Of a stretch of 64,000 nt of DNA, positions 56,306 to 64,000 are shown piece after piece. The position numbers and the translations under genes were made by a program. Origin of the DNA: Tenrec ecaudatus. Lineage: Eukaryota > Chordata > Mammalia > Afrosoricida > Tenrecidae. The stretch spans positions 1 to 64,000 of the forward strand of contig NW_027459434.1 in assembly GCF_050624435.1 (NCBI RefSeq). Reading direction: 5' to 3'. Each line of letters starts with the position of its first letter. Within the stretch, counting starts at the first letter, position 1. Below the pieces are notes generated by a model. It did not search any database, had not been told where the DNA came from, and worked only from the letters and a program-made list of their open reading frames with translations.

Positions 56306-56815
56306 ATTAGTCTGGGTACTTTAGAGAAACAAATCCAACGAAACTCATATGTATAAGAGAGTTTTATATAAAGGCAAGTGCACATCAAGAAAACATCCCC
56401 AACCGGTGCTGCCCAGGCCCACAAGTCCAACATTAGCCCATACGTTCAACACCAATCCACAAAGTCCATTTCCATCTCAAAAATACATGTATTGACACCG
56501 ACTGCAGGAGGAAAGCTGAGTCAATTAATGTGTAAGCATCTCAGCTCTGGCAGAGGTCTCAACATGGCTGCTCCAGTATCTAGGGTGCATTGGGGTGGGT
56601 TCATGTGGCTTCTTCTCAGGGATGTCTTGCAGGAAGTAACCCTTGCCAGCTGAAGCAGGGAACTGGCTAAGGCAGCTGCACCTTGGTCCAACCATCAGAA
56701 AACAAGAGACCCGAGAACTAGAAAGATGAGGCTCACCGAGCCATTTAGCACTCTGCCCTTCAATTAACACCACGTGTTTATCCGCTACATTGCACAATAA
56801 ACTAACCACCTCACT
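56306..56815 (+). mobile_element. LTR-like repeat copy 5, nested in an RTE LINE
   Basis: Begins TGTATTAGTCTGGGTACTTT and ends AATAAACTAACCACCTCA. It is flanked on both sides by CTGTT, a 5-bp target duplication, and the RTE sequence reads through when the element and one CTGTT are ignored. TG...CA ends, about 510 bp, AATAAA close to the 3' end and a 5-bp duplication fit a solo LTR of the ERV3/MaLR type. Confidence 0.8.
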
Positions 56816-56870
56816 GTTGTTCATGTGATCACTGTGAACTTAAGCCAACTTAAAGATCCCTAACAAAATA
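56816..56870 (+). mobile_element. RTE-type LINE 3' fragment, right part
   Basis: CTGTTGTTCATGTGATCACT followed by AAGCCAACTTAAAGATCCCTAAC is the last piece of the LINE fragment interrupted at 56,305. Confidence 0.65.
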
Positions 56871-57015
56871 TTATGCAGGTTATTGTAAGTTAAAATTATT
56901 ACATAAACATATATTTGTGAGTATTCACTGGAAGGAAAATATTGGACATGCAGCTGATGGATTGGAGAAGATTTGAGGCTCACATAAGAATTTTATACTG
57001 CATTAATATTTTTAT

Positions 57016-57200
57016 AAGGAGTTTTGGTGGCATAGTGGTTATGCATTGTGCTAAGATTTGCATTCACCAGTTTGCAACTACTAGCCACTCCATGGAAGAA
57101 AGACAGGGGATTCTACATCAGTAAAAATCAGAAACTCACTATAAATTGGCATTGAAATAATGGCAGTGGGTTTGGGTTTGGTTTTCTTTTAATATTTTTA
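57016..57200 (+). mobile_element. AfroSINE-like element
   Basis: Starts GGAGTTTTGGTGGCATAGTGGTTA (tRNA-like A-box area), has CACTCCATGGAAGAAAGACA, and ends GGCAGTGGGTTTGGGTTTGG. Nearly full length. Confidence 0.78.
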
Positions 57201-57472
57201 ACTTGACAACAAATGGCACTAGTTAGTGTCCTGAATTGTAAACTGAGATCTGAGTACATATTGTTGTGAAGTCTGCCTTTGGGTAGATGGTAAATAAAGG
57301 CCATCCCTATAAAAAGAAGTATGGTCAGATGCCTGGAGATTCCCTAGAATCACACTCTGCACAATGGTCCCTAGAGAGGTGCTGACAAGGCGAGGGAACC
57401 ACAGCGTCTGAGAGGAAAGCATCACTGACCTAAGTCTCTTGCATCTGCTTAAACCATGACCTGATGTACTAA

Positions 57473-57511
57473 GGTTTGTGTCTGGGCTCACACTGACTTC
57501 CCATCACTGTG
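57473..57511 (-). promoter_or_regulatory. V(D)J recombination signal (23-spacer) of the third IGHV pseudogene
   Basis: Minus strand: perfect heptamer CACAGTG (57505-57511), 23-nt spacer, nonamer ACACAAACC (57473-57481). Identical in both elements to the signal at 62.3 kb. Confidence 0.93.
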
Positions 57512-57941
57512 TCTCTAGCACAGTAATACACGGCTGTGTCCTCAGGATTCACAGAGCTCAGTTTTAAATAAACTTGGCTCTTGGAGGTGCCCAGGTGATG
57601 CTGACTTGGGCCTGGAGAGCTGGATTATAGTCTGTGCTCCCATCACCCTGTATATCACCAACTCACTCCAGTCCTTTTCCTGGGGCCTGGCAGATCCAGT
57701 ACACACCATAGCTGGTTAAAGAGAATCCAGAGACAGTACAGGTGAGAGACAGGGTCTGTGAGGGCTTCACCAGTCCAAGACCTGACTCATAATTGCACCT
57801 TGGCCAGGATACCTGGGTATAAAGACAAACACAGTGAGTCGTGTGCTCAAATGCTGTAATCTCAGACTTCATGTACGAATCTCTGAAGCACTCACCTCCC
57901 AGAGTTGCCACCAGAAACAAGAAAAGCCATACACAATTCAT
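57512..57941 (-). pseudogene. IGHV pseudogene, clan II, nearly intact
   Basis: The leader exon 57941-57896 is 46 nt ([15 protein letters not shown] plus one base) with a good GTGAGT donor, and an 83-nt intron leads to a proper CAG acceptor. The V exon 57812-57512 reads [31 protein letters not shown] and APGKGLE, then a TGA (57663-57665) takes the place of the FR2 tryptophan codon. A second lesion, a one-base shift at about 57,583-57,599, separates ...QAQVSIT from the rest of FR3. FR3 ends with the normal YYCAR region in the shifted frame. FR2 also has C for R (WICQAPG). Upstream ATGs exist, but the start at 57941 gives the 46-nt leader and 105 nt to the octamer. The gene needs only two repairs, so it died fairly recently. 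Confidence 0.92.
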
Positions 57942-58045
57942 GTTCATGTGGCTGAGATTCATGATAAAGGAATGCTCTCCAGGGTGAGAAGGCATATGAC
58001 TTTAAGTACATGTATGCTGTGGTTTCATCTGAATGCATATTAGGT

Positions 58046-58053
58046 ATTTGCAT
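58046..58053 (-). promoter_or_regulatory. IGHV promoter octamer
   Basis: ATGCAAAT on the minus strand, 105 nt from the leader ATG of the third IGHV pseudogene. Intact. Confidence 0.85.
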
Positions 58054-58189
58054 GTGGGACGTGCGGTTGTATGTAAAAAGGTGGAAAGGGCAGAATGGTG
58101 GTGTCCAAGTGTGTAATCTAAAAAGACTTTTCCCCAGCTTTGTCTTCCCTAAAAATATGCCAAACATTAGAGGCTATTTGCCAGCGTAT

Positions 58190-58610
58190 TGTGGGAGGTA
58201 ATTGTTTCCATGGAGAGCCAGAGAAGTGGTCAAACCTGCTCAGTGACATCCAAAGTTAGGCTGCCATCCTGAATCTGAGATCCGTCCTTCTTGGCACAGG
58301 TATACCCCAATCCCTCCCCTTCCTATTGCCTGTATACCCCTAGATTTTCATCCTCTCATTACTGTATTACCTATAGTATGACCCCTCCCTGTGATGTGTG
58401 TCTTTACCTGAAATTAGGGGGCTTGCACACCCTCAAAGGTATATAAATCTTGGTTAGAAATAAAGAATCTCTCTCCCGTGGTGCTCTCCTCTGCGGTCCT
58501 CGCTTCCGTGTCCCCTCTCCCCTTGTTCTCCTTCCCCTCACTCTCCTGCCCTCAGGTCTCCCATCTCTATGGGAATCACGGAGCGGGGCTACGGTGAGCA
58601 TGCTAACATG
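58190..58610 (+). mobile_element. LTR-like sequence with TATA and polyadenylation signal
   Basis: TATATAAA (58440-58447) is followed after 11 bases by AATAAA (58459-58464) and then a C/T-rich stretch resembling U5 (CTCTCTCCCGTGGTGCTCTC). Such close spacing is typical of class II (ERVK-like) LTRs. No internal region or primer site follows. Boundaries are uncertain. Confidence 0.5.
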
Positions 58611-59490
58611 AAATTTGTCTGATTCCATCATTTTACTCTTTCTTCTATCGCCTGTAATTCTCTATGAGTTTACTATAATCTTTAATTATTATCACTGTAC
58701 AATTGTGCCTACCAGACCTGGGATGATTTGTGAGGCGCTGGCTACCCTGACAGCCATGGGAGAATACAGTCTTCTCCCTGAGGTCTTCACTCTAGCAATC
58801 ATACAAACATCTGTGCAGATTTCATGTTTAATGTAGCTTTATGTCATTTCCATCAAAATACCCAGATGTTCTATTGAAATTAAAGACAATCTCTATCCTC
58901 ACGATATTTAGGTAACAAGACCAGGCCTACCTGAATCTTTCCATACATCTGAACACATAGGGAAACTAGAGTATGTCATCCATAAAGCTCCTTGGCCCTA
59001 TGATATTTCAGAATATTTAGAAAGGAGTAAAAATACTTTAACCCTATCTTCTAGATTTAGAGTTGGAATAAAAGGTTTCCTAACAATATGGTTATTGTGT
59101 GGTTAAAAGAAACCACAGAAATAAGAAAAAGTGCATTTATCCTCTCATGAGTTATTACCGAGGGTGGGCATTGGGCTCAGTGTATTTTGAGAGGCGCCTG
59201 CTAACAGCGAGAGGCGTTTCCTGGACTTACACTGTCTTCCACAACTGTGGGTACCTCAGCAACATTCTTTTCTGGTACTGAGCTTTCAGACTCTTGGTCA
59301 GGAGTATTACCTGGAGTTGTCTCTGCAGGTTTCCTGCCATGGGCAGTAGAGCTACCATAGTGGTCAGCACAGCAGTTCTAGCTGACCAGGCACTGCAGTC
59401 CTTACCCAGACTCCTGTCTTCACTTCTATCTTCTCTTGGTCCAGAGCTGGTGGATCCTTAGCATCCATGCAAGTCTGCTTTCTCCCTGAG
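58611..59490. other. Unassigned stretch
   Basis: Several short frames without known similarity. No repeat recognised. Confidence 0.5.
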
Positions 59491-59494
59491 ACTG

Positions 59495-59533
59495 GTTTTC
59501 TGTCTGGACTCACACTGACTCTCACTCACCGTG
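59495..59533 (-). promoter_or_regulatory. Orphan V(D)J recombination signal of a lost V unit
   Basis: Minus strand: heptamer CACGGTG (one change), 23-nt spacer closely similar to those of the other V units (CAGTGTGAGTCCAG against CAGTGTGAGCCCAG), nonamer-like ACAGAAAAC. The bases that should be V exon (59,534 onward) do not read as a V domain, so only the 3' flank of a V gene remains. Confidence 0.72.
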
Positions 59534-59931
59534 AAAAGCTTGGGCCATAGAGAATGATACAAGTTGCGAACACTCTGAATTGGTTGCAGTGAAATGAAGT
59601 GAGATCGATTCATGTAGATATTTATATAGATATTGTTATGAGATATATGCCACAATAAAATATCAATCAAGAAAGACATTTGCCTGAAAGACAATCAAAG
59701 TATTAAACAGAGGTTAGGGTTCATTCTGTCCACAGAAATAGGAACCATACTTAAAGCAGATTTCTATTCAAAGTAATTCAAGCAAGAGAGTTATAGAGTT
59801 ATTTATTCCATGTTAAGGAAGAAATTGTCAAGTGAGAATTCTTTTTATGGGTTTCTGTGATGCGTTTGGGAGGGAATTTTGCAGCTGTTGGTAATTGTTG
59901 AACACAATAATAATCTAATGCCATTTGTGTT

Positions 59932-60445
59932 AGTCTGGGTACATTAGATAAATGATCCACAGAAACTCATATGTATAAGAGAGTTTTATATAAAGGTTAA
60001 GTGCACATCAAGAAAACATCCTAACTCAGTGGTACCCAAGCCCACAACTCCAACATTAGCCCATATGTCCAACACCAATCCACAAAGTCTTCTTCCATCT
60101 CACAAAACATGCACAATGAGGCCGATGGCAGGAAGAAAGCCAAGTAAGAGAATGTGTAAGCATCTCAGCACAGGCAGGGTCAACCCTCAGCTGTTCTAGC
60201 ACTCAGGGCTTCATGGGGGTAGGTCCATGCAGCTTCTCTTAAGGGATGTTCTTGCAGGAAGTGAGCCTTGCCAGATGAAGCAGGGAACTGTCTAAGGCAG
60301 CTGCACCCTTGTCTGACCATCAGAAAACAAGTGACCCTAGAACTAGAAAGGCGAGGCTCACCAAGCCATTTATCCCTCAGCCCTTCAATTGACCCCATAA
60401 GAGTTTATCGGCCAGGTTGGCACAATAAACTATGTACCTCTCCAT
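59932..60445 (+). mobile_element. LTR-like repeat copy 6 (second subtype)
   Basis: Begins TGTGTTAGTCTGGGTACATT right after CCATT and ends ...AATAAACTATGTACCTCT right before CCATT, giving a 5-bp target duplication. Middle shows AAGTGCACATCAAGAAAACA and CCCAAGCCCACAACTCC as in copies 3 and 5. Confidence 0.78.
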
Positions 60446-61950
60446 TGAATTATGTATGAGAAGAATGTTGAAAATATTATTTTGTAGCACATATATGATA
60501 AAAATAACTTAGAATATGACATAGTTTTCATTTTTTACTCACAATTAGAAATGATGGAGAGTGTTGCTGGTACAACATTTCAAAAGACTAGCTAAAATAT
60601 TCAATCAGAAAAGAGATTATGATATAAGCCAGAAATTTGAATTTATAAAAAGTGTTAGCAATGGAATAAATATTCTTTATTTAATATTTTATTTATTGTC
60701 TCACTTTTCCTCCAAAACTGTTTTATTGGGAGCAAATGCAGTTGTCATATCCATCCGTAGTTCAAGTGCATCAAGCAGTATTATACAACTGCTACCCCAA
60801 TTAGCTTGAAAACATCATCTTCCTTTCTCAACTAGTGGCACCATCTCCCTTTATTCCACCACCACCACCACTCCACTGTAGTCCCAGAAACCCCTATTCT
60901 ACTTGCTGTCTCTTTATGTTAATCAATTCTGGCTTTCATCTACCATCAAAAAGAAAAACATATCGCTGAAATTCAAGAATGCTATCCCCCAATGACAAAA
61001 TACATGAGATAAACTCCAATAAGAATTTAAATTGAGGAAGCAGGCAGTCCAAGTGCAGTCAGCAGCCCTTCCTTGGAATCCATAACAGACCTAGGTGTGC
61101 TTCGGATGTGTCAGTCTGGCTACTGGAATGTGAGGATCTTGTCAGTTGACTGCCTTTCTCAGGATATTCTGGATCCAAAAGCACTCTTTAGTAGCTGGTG
61201 TCCTGCAACACGCCCTGTGGCTCATGCTGAACACGCAAACTGCTTGTCATATGCATGATATTGAATACAGCAAGAAACAACAAAAAACACCTACTCCCTG
61301 CCTTCAAGGAGATTTCAGCTCACAGCACAGCCTTATTTCTCTATGTTTGCTGTTCTTCAACTGCAGCACAAAGGAGGGATGCTTGCAAACCTCCCTCCCT
61401 GCACTGGCCACAGAGTGAAACCACTGGCTGTGAGGACTGCTGCCTACTCTGATGGTGAGCCGGCTCTGTCTCTTCTCTGTGAGCAAACTACTGTTGCACA
61501 CAGAGCCTGTGTGTGAGCTGAGCTTTTGTCAGTGACTTCCGACACTGGTTTAACAGAAATCAACAGTTATATGTGTGCAGTACACAAGAAGGGGAGTAAT
61601 TCAACTTGAAGGGAGAATAAGGTTATTTTTATAAAAGAACCTTGTAAATTGAAGCACAATCAGGAAAAATATATTTAAAAGGAAAACCATTAACATGTTA
61701 AGAAAGATTTTTAAAATAATATAAAAGATGTCACAGAAAAGGATGATATAATTAAAATGAGAATATGATATATGAAGTTTTGTGGAGACCAGGATGATGG
61801 AAAAAATAGAACAATTTTTAAAAATAGAACAATTCCTGATAATAATATGAAGTATGATTAAACACAATGCAGAATACACAGAAAACAAATTAATGGACAT
61901 AAATAAACAAAACAAGATGCAAATTCAGAAATTCGATAACTATAAGCCAT
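60446..61950. other. Unassigned stretch, with a likely old repeat at about 60,690-61,050
   Basis: GTTTTATTGGGAGC near 60,720 looks like the reversed 3' end (polyadenylation signal) of an old interspersed repeat, with a short (CCA)n at about 60,858-60,873. The rest (61,050-61,950) shows frames without known similarity and AT-rich sequence. Confidence 0.4.
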
Positions 61951-61951
61951 T

Positions 61952-62113
61952 GGCACCGTTGAATCCCGAATCACAGTGATTCTAGGACAGAGTAGAACTG
62001 CTCCGTAGGGTGTCAGACACTGTTAATCTTTTGGAGGAGCAAACAGCCTCATCTTTCTCGCTTGGAGGAGCTGGTGATTTCAAACTACTGACATTGAACT
62101 TTGCATCCCAATG
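61952..62113 (-). mobile_element. AfroSINE-like element
   Basis: Plus strand: GGCACCGTTGAATCCCGAAT, TAGGACAGAGTAGAACTGCTC, CTCATCTTTCTCGC, GAGCTGGTGATTTCAAACTAC, which is the SINE in antisense. It lies about 165 bp from the recombination signal of the last IGHV unit. Confidence 0.78.
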
Positions 62114-62278
62114 TAAAATAGATAAAAAGATGGCAAAATGAAAACCTGTGCCAGGGGAGGCTAAGAGTTAAGTGAGAAAGCCCTAATTCCACAGGAAATC
62201 CTCCCTGTCATCCATCTGTGCCTGTCTAAGGCTGGGTTCTCTGCGCCCCCTGCTGCCCAGTGTCTTCCCTGCAGGGGA

Positions 62279-62317
62279 GGTTTGTGTCTGGGCTCACACT
62301 GACTTCCCCTCACTGTG
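62279..62317 (-). promoter_or_regulatory. V(D)J recombination signal (23-spacer) of the fourth IGHV unit
   Basis: Minus strand: CACAGTG (62311-62317), spacer of exactly 23 nt (62288-62310), nonamer ACACAAACC (62279-62287). Consistent with a signal that could recombine. Confidence 0.95.
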
Positions 62318-62750
62318 CTCCTTGCACAGTAATACGTAGCCGTGTCCTCAGCGGTCACGGAGCTCAGCTGCCGGGAGAACTGATTCTTCGATGTGTCTCT
62401 GGTGATGGAGAGTCGGCTTTGGAAGGACGGGTTATAACCTGTATTACCACCATAATCTATGCACCCCATCCACTGCAGCCCCTTCCCCGAGGTCTGGCGG
62501 ATCCAGCTCCAACAGTAAACACTGCTTGTTATGGAGAAACCAGAGACAATGCAGGTGAGGGACAGCTTCTGGGAGGGCTTCACCAGTCCTGGACCCGACT
62601 CCTGAAGCTGCACCTGGGACAGGACGCCTGCAAATTAAAAAAAGAAAATTCCATGTCAGTCACAACTATCTCCATAGACCCAGGTCGGATATCTGAATCT
62701 CTCACCTTGGGGAACTGTCACAGGCACAGCAGAACACACAGCAATAGCAT
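62318..62750 (-). pseudogene. IGHV unit, clan II (IGHV4-like): intact V exon, leader one base short
   Basis: V exon 62627-62318 follows a CAG acceptor and reads GVLS then [65 protein letters not shown], and [15 protein letters not shown], with both canonical cysteines, the FR2 tryptophan and no stop. A 78-nt intron separates it from a leader exon 62750-62706 with a GTGAG donor. The leader has 45 nt, where the sister gene at 57.9 kb has 46, and reads MLLLCVLLCL then TGA. A single missing base just before the TGA would explain both the stop and the wrong phase. Two extra cysteines sit at the end of CDR1 and the start of CDR2. With promoter octamer and perfect recombination signal this is the only V unit here that could be functional in another allele. 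It is called a pseudogene on the sequence as given; an assembly error is the main alternative. Confidence 0.9.
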
Positions 62751-62856
62751 CTTTAGACCACAGCTCTGTTTCCCAAGAGACCCACAGCCCTGTCTGTAGA
62801 GAACTGATAGTTTTCCCACCCCAAGGGTGAAATTGTACCCTAGTGCCTGAAAGATA

Positions 62857-62864
62857 ATTTGCAT
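62857..62864 (-). promoter_or_regulatory. IGHV promoter octamer
   Basis: ATGCAAAT on the minus strand, 107 nt from the leader ATG at 62750. Confidence 0.88.
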
Positions 62865-63209
62865 ATGAGGGAGTCCTGTCCTTATAAACAGAAAGTGATA
62901 GAGGCCAGGCCCCCCTTTATCTTCTGAGCCCATGGTACGGTAACTGTTTGAACTCATATGTTAAGCAGGGACCCTCAGTTCTTGCTTCAGCCCCATTAAC
63001 ACTTTGGCAGAGTTGGGGGGTTGGGTGTTTCCAGTTTGTTAGGAGGATACACATCCACACCCAACGTACATGGTTCTATCTCAACCATGTCACCCATGCA
63101 CTCCCTCTGCAAACGGCCAAATTACTGGTGCCTCAGCCATTGTTATCTGAGTCTTTGCCGCTGGAGTTTCAGCCACAGGTGTGGACCCTTTGGCGTGGAC
63201 CGCCTCTCT

Positions 63210-63813
63210 CCTCTCTGGCTCCTCCCCGAGCCCCGCCCCAAGCCGGCCAGGCCCCGCCCACCCCCTCACCAGGCGCCTGTGCTGGCATCTCAGCAGAAAT
63301 GGGCGGGGAAAGAGCTGCCTTGAGAGGAAGTGAAGGCAGACCCCTACCCCTCTCTGACCCCGCCAGCTCCTCCCACCCCGGGTCACGCCCAGACAGGGCC
63401 GGAAGTGGCGGTGTCTTATTCTGAACTGCAACTCACTGCAAGGATTCCACTGTCGGTGCTCTGCTTGCGGTGCCAGAGAAGCGTCCACAGCCTGAGCACC
63501 CTGTTGCTGGCGCTCCCAGGTGGGAGGCTCTGGGCTCCGGGACATGTATGTGGGCGGAGGCTGTTTTATTCCAGCTGACTAGGGTGCAAGCGCCCTTTCT
63601 CTCCCCCAGGAACCCTGCCAGCGCTTCTCTTGGTGAGAGGTGGGCGGGTGTCCCCAAGGCCGGTCCTATTTCCCTGCTTTCAGATTGGTTGTGGTTCATG
63701 GTGGGAGTCCCTGTTGGAGAAAGGGGATCCCGGCTGGGGTTTGGGGCTTCGGGGTTCCCTGATTCTCTCTTTGCGGGTCTCCTAACCCCCCTCCCTTGTT
63801 TCCTTCCGCACAG
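63210..63813 (+). promoter_or_regulatory. GC-rich promoter, first exon and intron 1 of a zinc-finger-like gene, right copy
   Basis: Multiple CCCCGCC boxes (63,230-63,270), a GGAAGTGGCGG motif (ETS-like, about 63,401), CpG-rich sequence, and an exon ending GCGCTCCCAG at 63519 with donor GTGGGA. An intron of 294 bases ends in a pyrimidine tract and CAG at 63811-63813. Homologous, in reverse orientation, to 48,860-49,500. No TATA box is apparent, as is usual for such CpG-rich promoters. Confidence 0.65.
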
Positions 63814-63856
63814 CGATGCCTCCTCCCGAGACTCCTTGTGCCTCCTCAGCTCAAAG
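63814..63856 (+). CDS. Putative short first coding exon of a zinc-finger-type gene (partial)
   Basis: The exon lies between CAG (63811-63813) and GTGAGC (from 63857). It holds an ATG at 63816 and encodes MPPPETPCASSAQ plus two bases (phase 2), with no stop. Many KRAB zinc-finger genes begin with a short exon of this kind (MP..., rich in S, P, A) spliced to the KRAB-A exon. Neither the KRAB box nor finger repeats are inside the window, so the product is inferred from form only. In mouse a zinc-finger gene (Zfp386) borders the distal IGHV end as far as I recall, which would fit this position. The left copy at 48.8 kb has lost this ATG and acceptor. The exon could equally be untranslated. Confidence 0.45.
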
Positions 63857-64000
63857 GTGAGCCCGGGATCTTGTTCTGCTGACCTCTCTCTGGACCCGAC
63901 CAGAGTCTGTTCTAGGCGCAAGATCTCTTGCTGGTCCGTGACAGAAACGTCTTCCCTGGCTTTAAAATATTGGTGGCCGCCCTTTCTTCTTACTCTTTGT
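63857..64000 (+). other. Start of the following intron (inferred)
   Basis: Begins with the donor GTGAGC; no further exon seen before the window ends. Confidence 0.4.

Noticed and set aside
61601..61915. Hydrophobic 104-codon frame resembling a membrane protein
   Set aside because: A product of AT-rich sequence; low complexity of F, I and L with no conserved motif.
63090..63921. Long overlapping frames of 150-162 codons on the minus strand
   Set aside because: They are accidental frames in GC-rich promoter sequence, antisense to the exon unit.

Overview
The window is mammalian nuclear DNA with two unequal parts. Bases 1-41,284 are one uninterrupted tandem-repeat (satellite-like) array. Bases 41,285-64,000 are an immunoglobulin heavy-chain variable (IGHV) region full of retroelements. 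Several interspersed repeats (five AfroSINE-like copies and two 3' ends of an RTE-type LINE with the matching tail) look like families I know from afrotherian mammals (elephant, hyrax, aardvark, tenrec and relatives). I therefore infer an afrotherian host; the species is not determined.

The array is built from 62-bp and 68-bp monomers, each made of three related 21-23-bp subunits with the core GCCTAGGGGWGCC. The units form an alternating chain of inverted repeats: stems are conserved, and the loop changes in blocks (TGAA, TGGA, TGGG). Several layers of higher-order duplication can be read from marker mutations: copies about 7.0 and 3.25 kb apart on the left, 5.45 kb in the middle, and 2.48-2.60 kb on the right. 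One of the middle copies, about 21.4-23.65 kb, carries many one-base losses in G or C runs that its sister lacks. The array has no long open frame and almost no CpG.

Four recognisable IGHV units, all on the minus strand, lie at 41.4-42.0, 53.1-53.7, 57.5-58.1 and 62.3-62.9 kb; a lone recombination signal with no readable V exon sits at 59.5 kb. The first three are pseudogenes. The fourth has an intact V exon, a perfect 23-spacer recombination signal and a promoter octamer, but its leader exon is one base short and has an in-frame TGA. Since all V units point left, D, J and C genes are expected to the left, beyond the array.

Between 43.7 and about 48.3 kb are the remains of a class I endogenous retrovirus (minus strand: LTR, primer-binding-like site, gag, start of pro). 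It is interrupted by a PPIA (cyclophilin A) retrocopy with a perfect 12-bp target-site duplication and by an LTR-like repeat upstream of gag. At 48.8-49.5 kb (-) and 63.2-63.9 kb (+) are two homologous GC-rich promoter/first-exon units in inverted orientation. They look like the 5' end of a KRAB zinc-finger type gene; the right copy keeps an ATG and splice sites, the left has lost them. At least six copies of a 0.5-0.6-kb LTR-like repeat with 5-bp target duplications are scattered through the right part.
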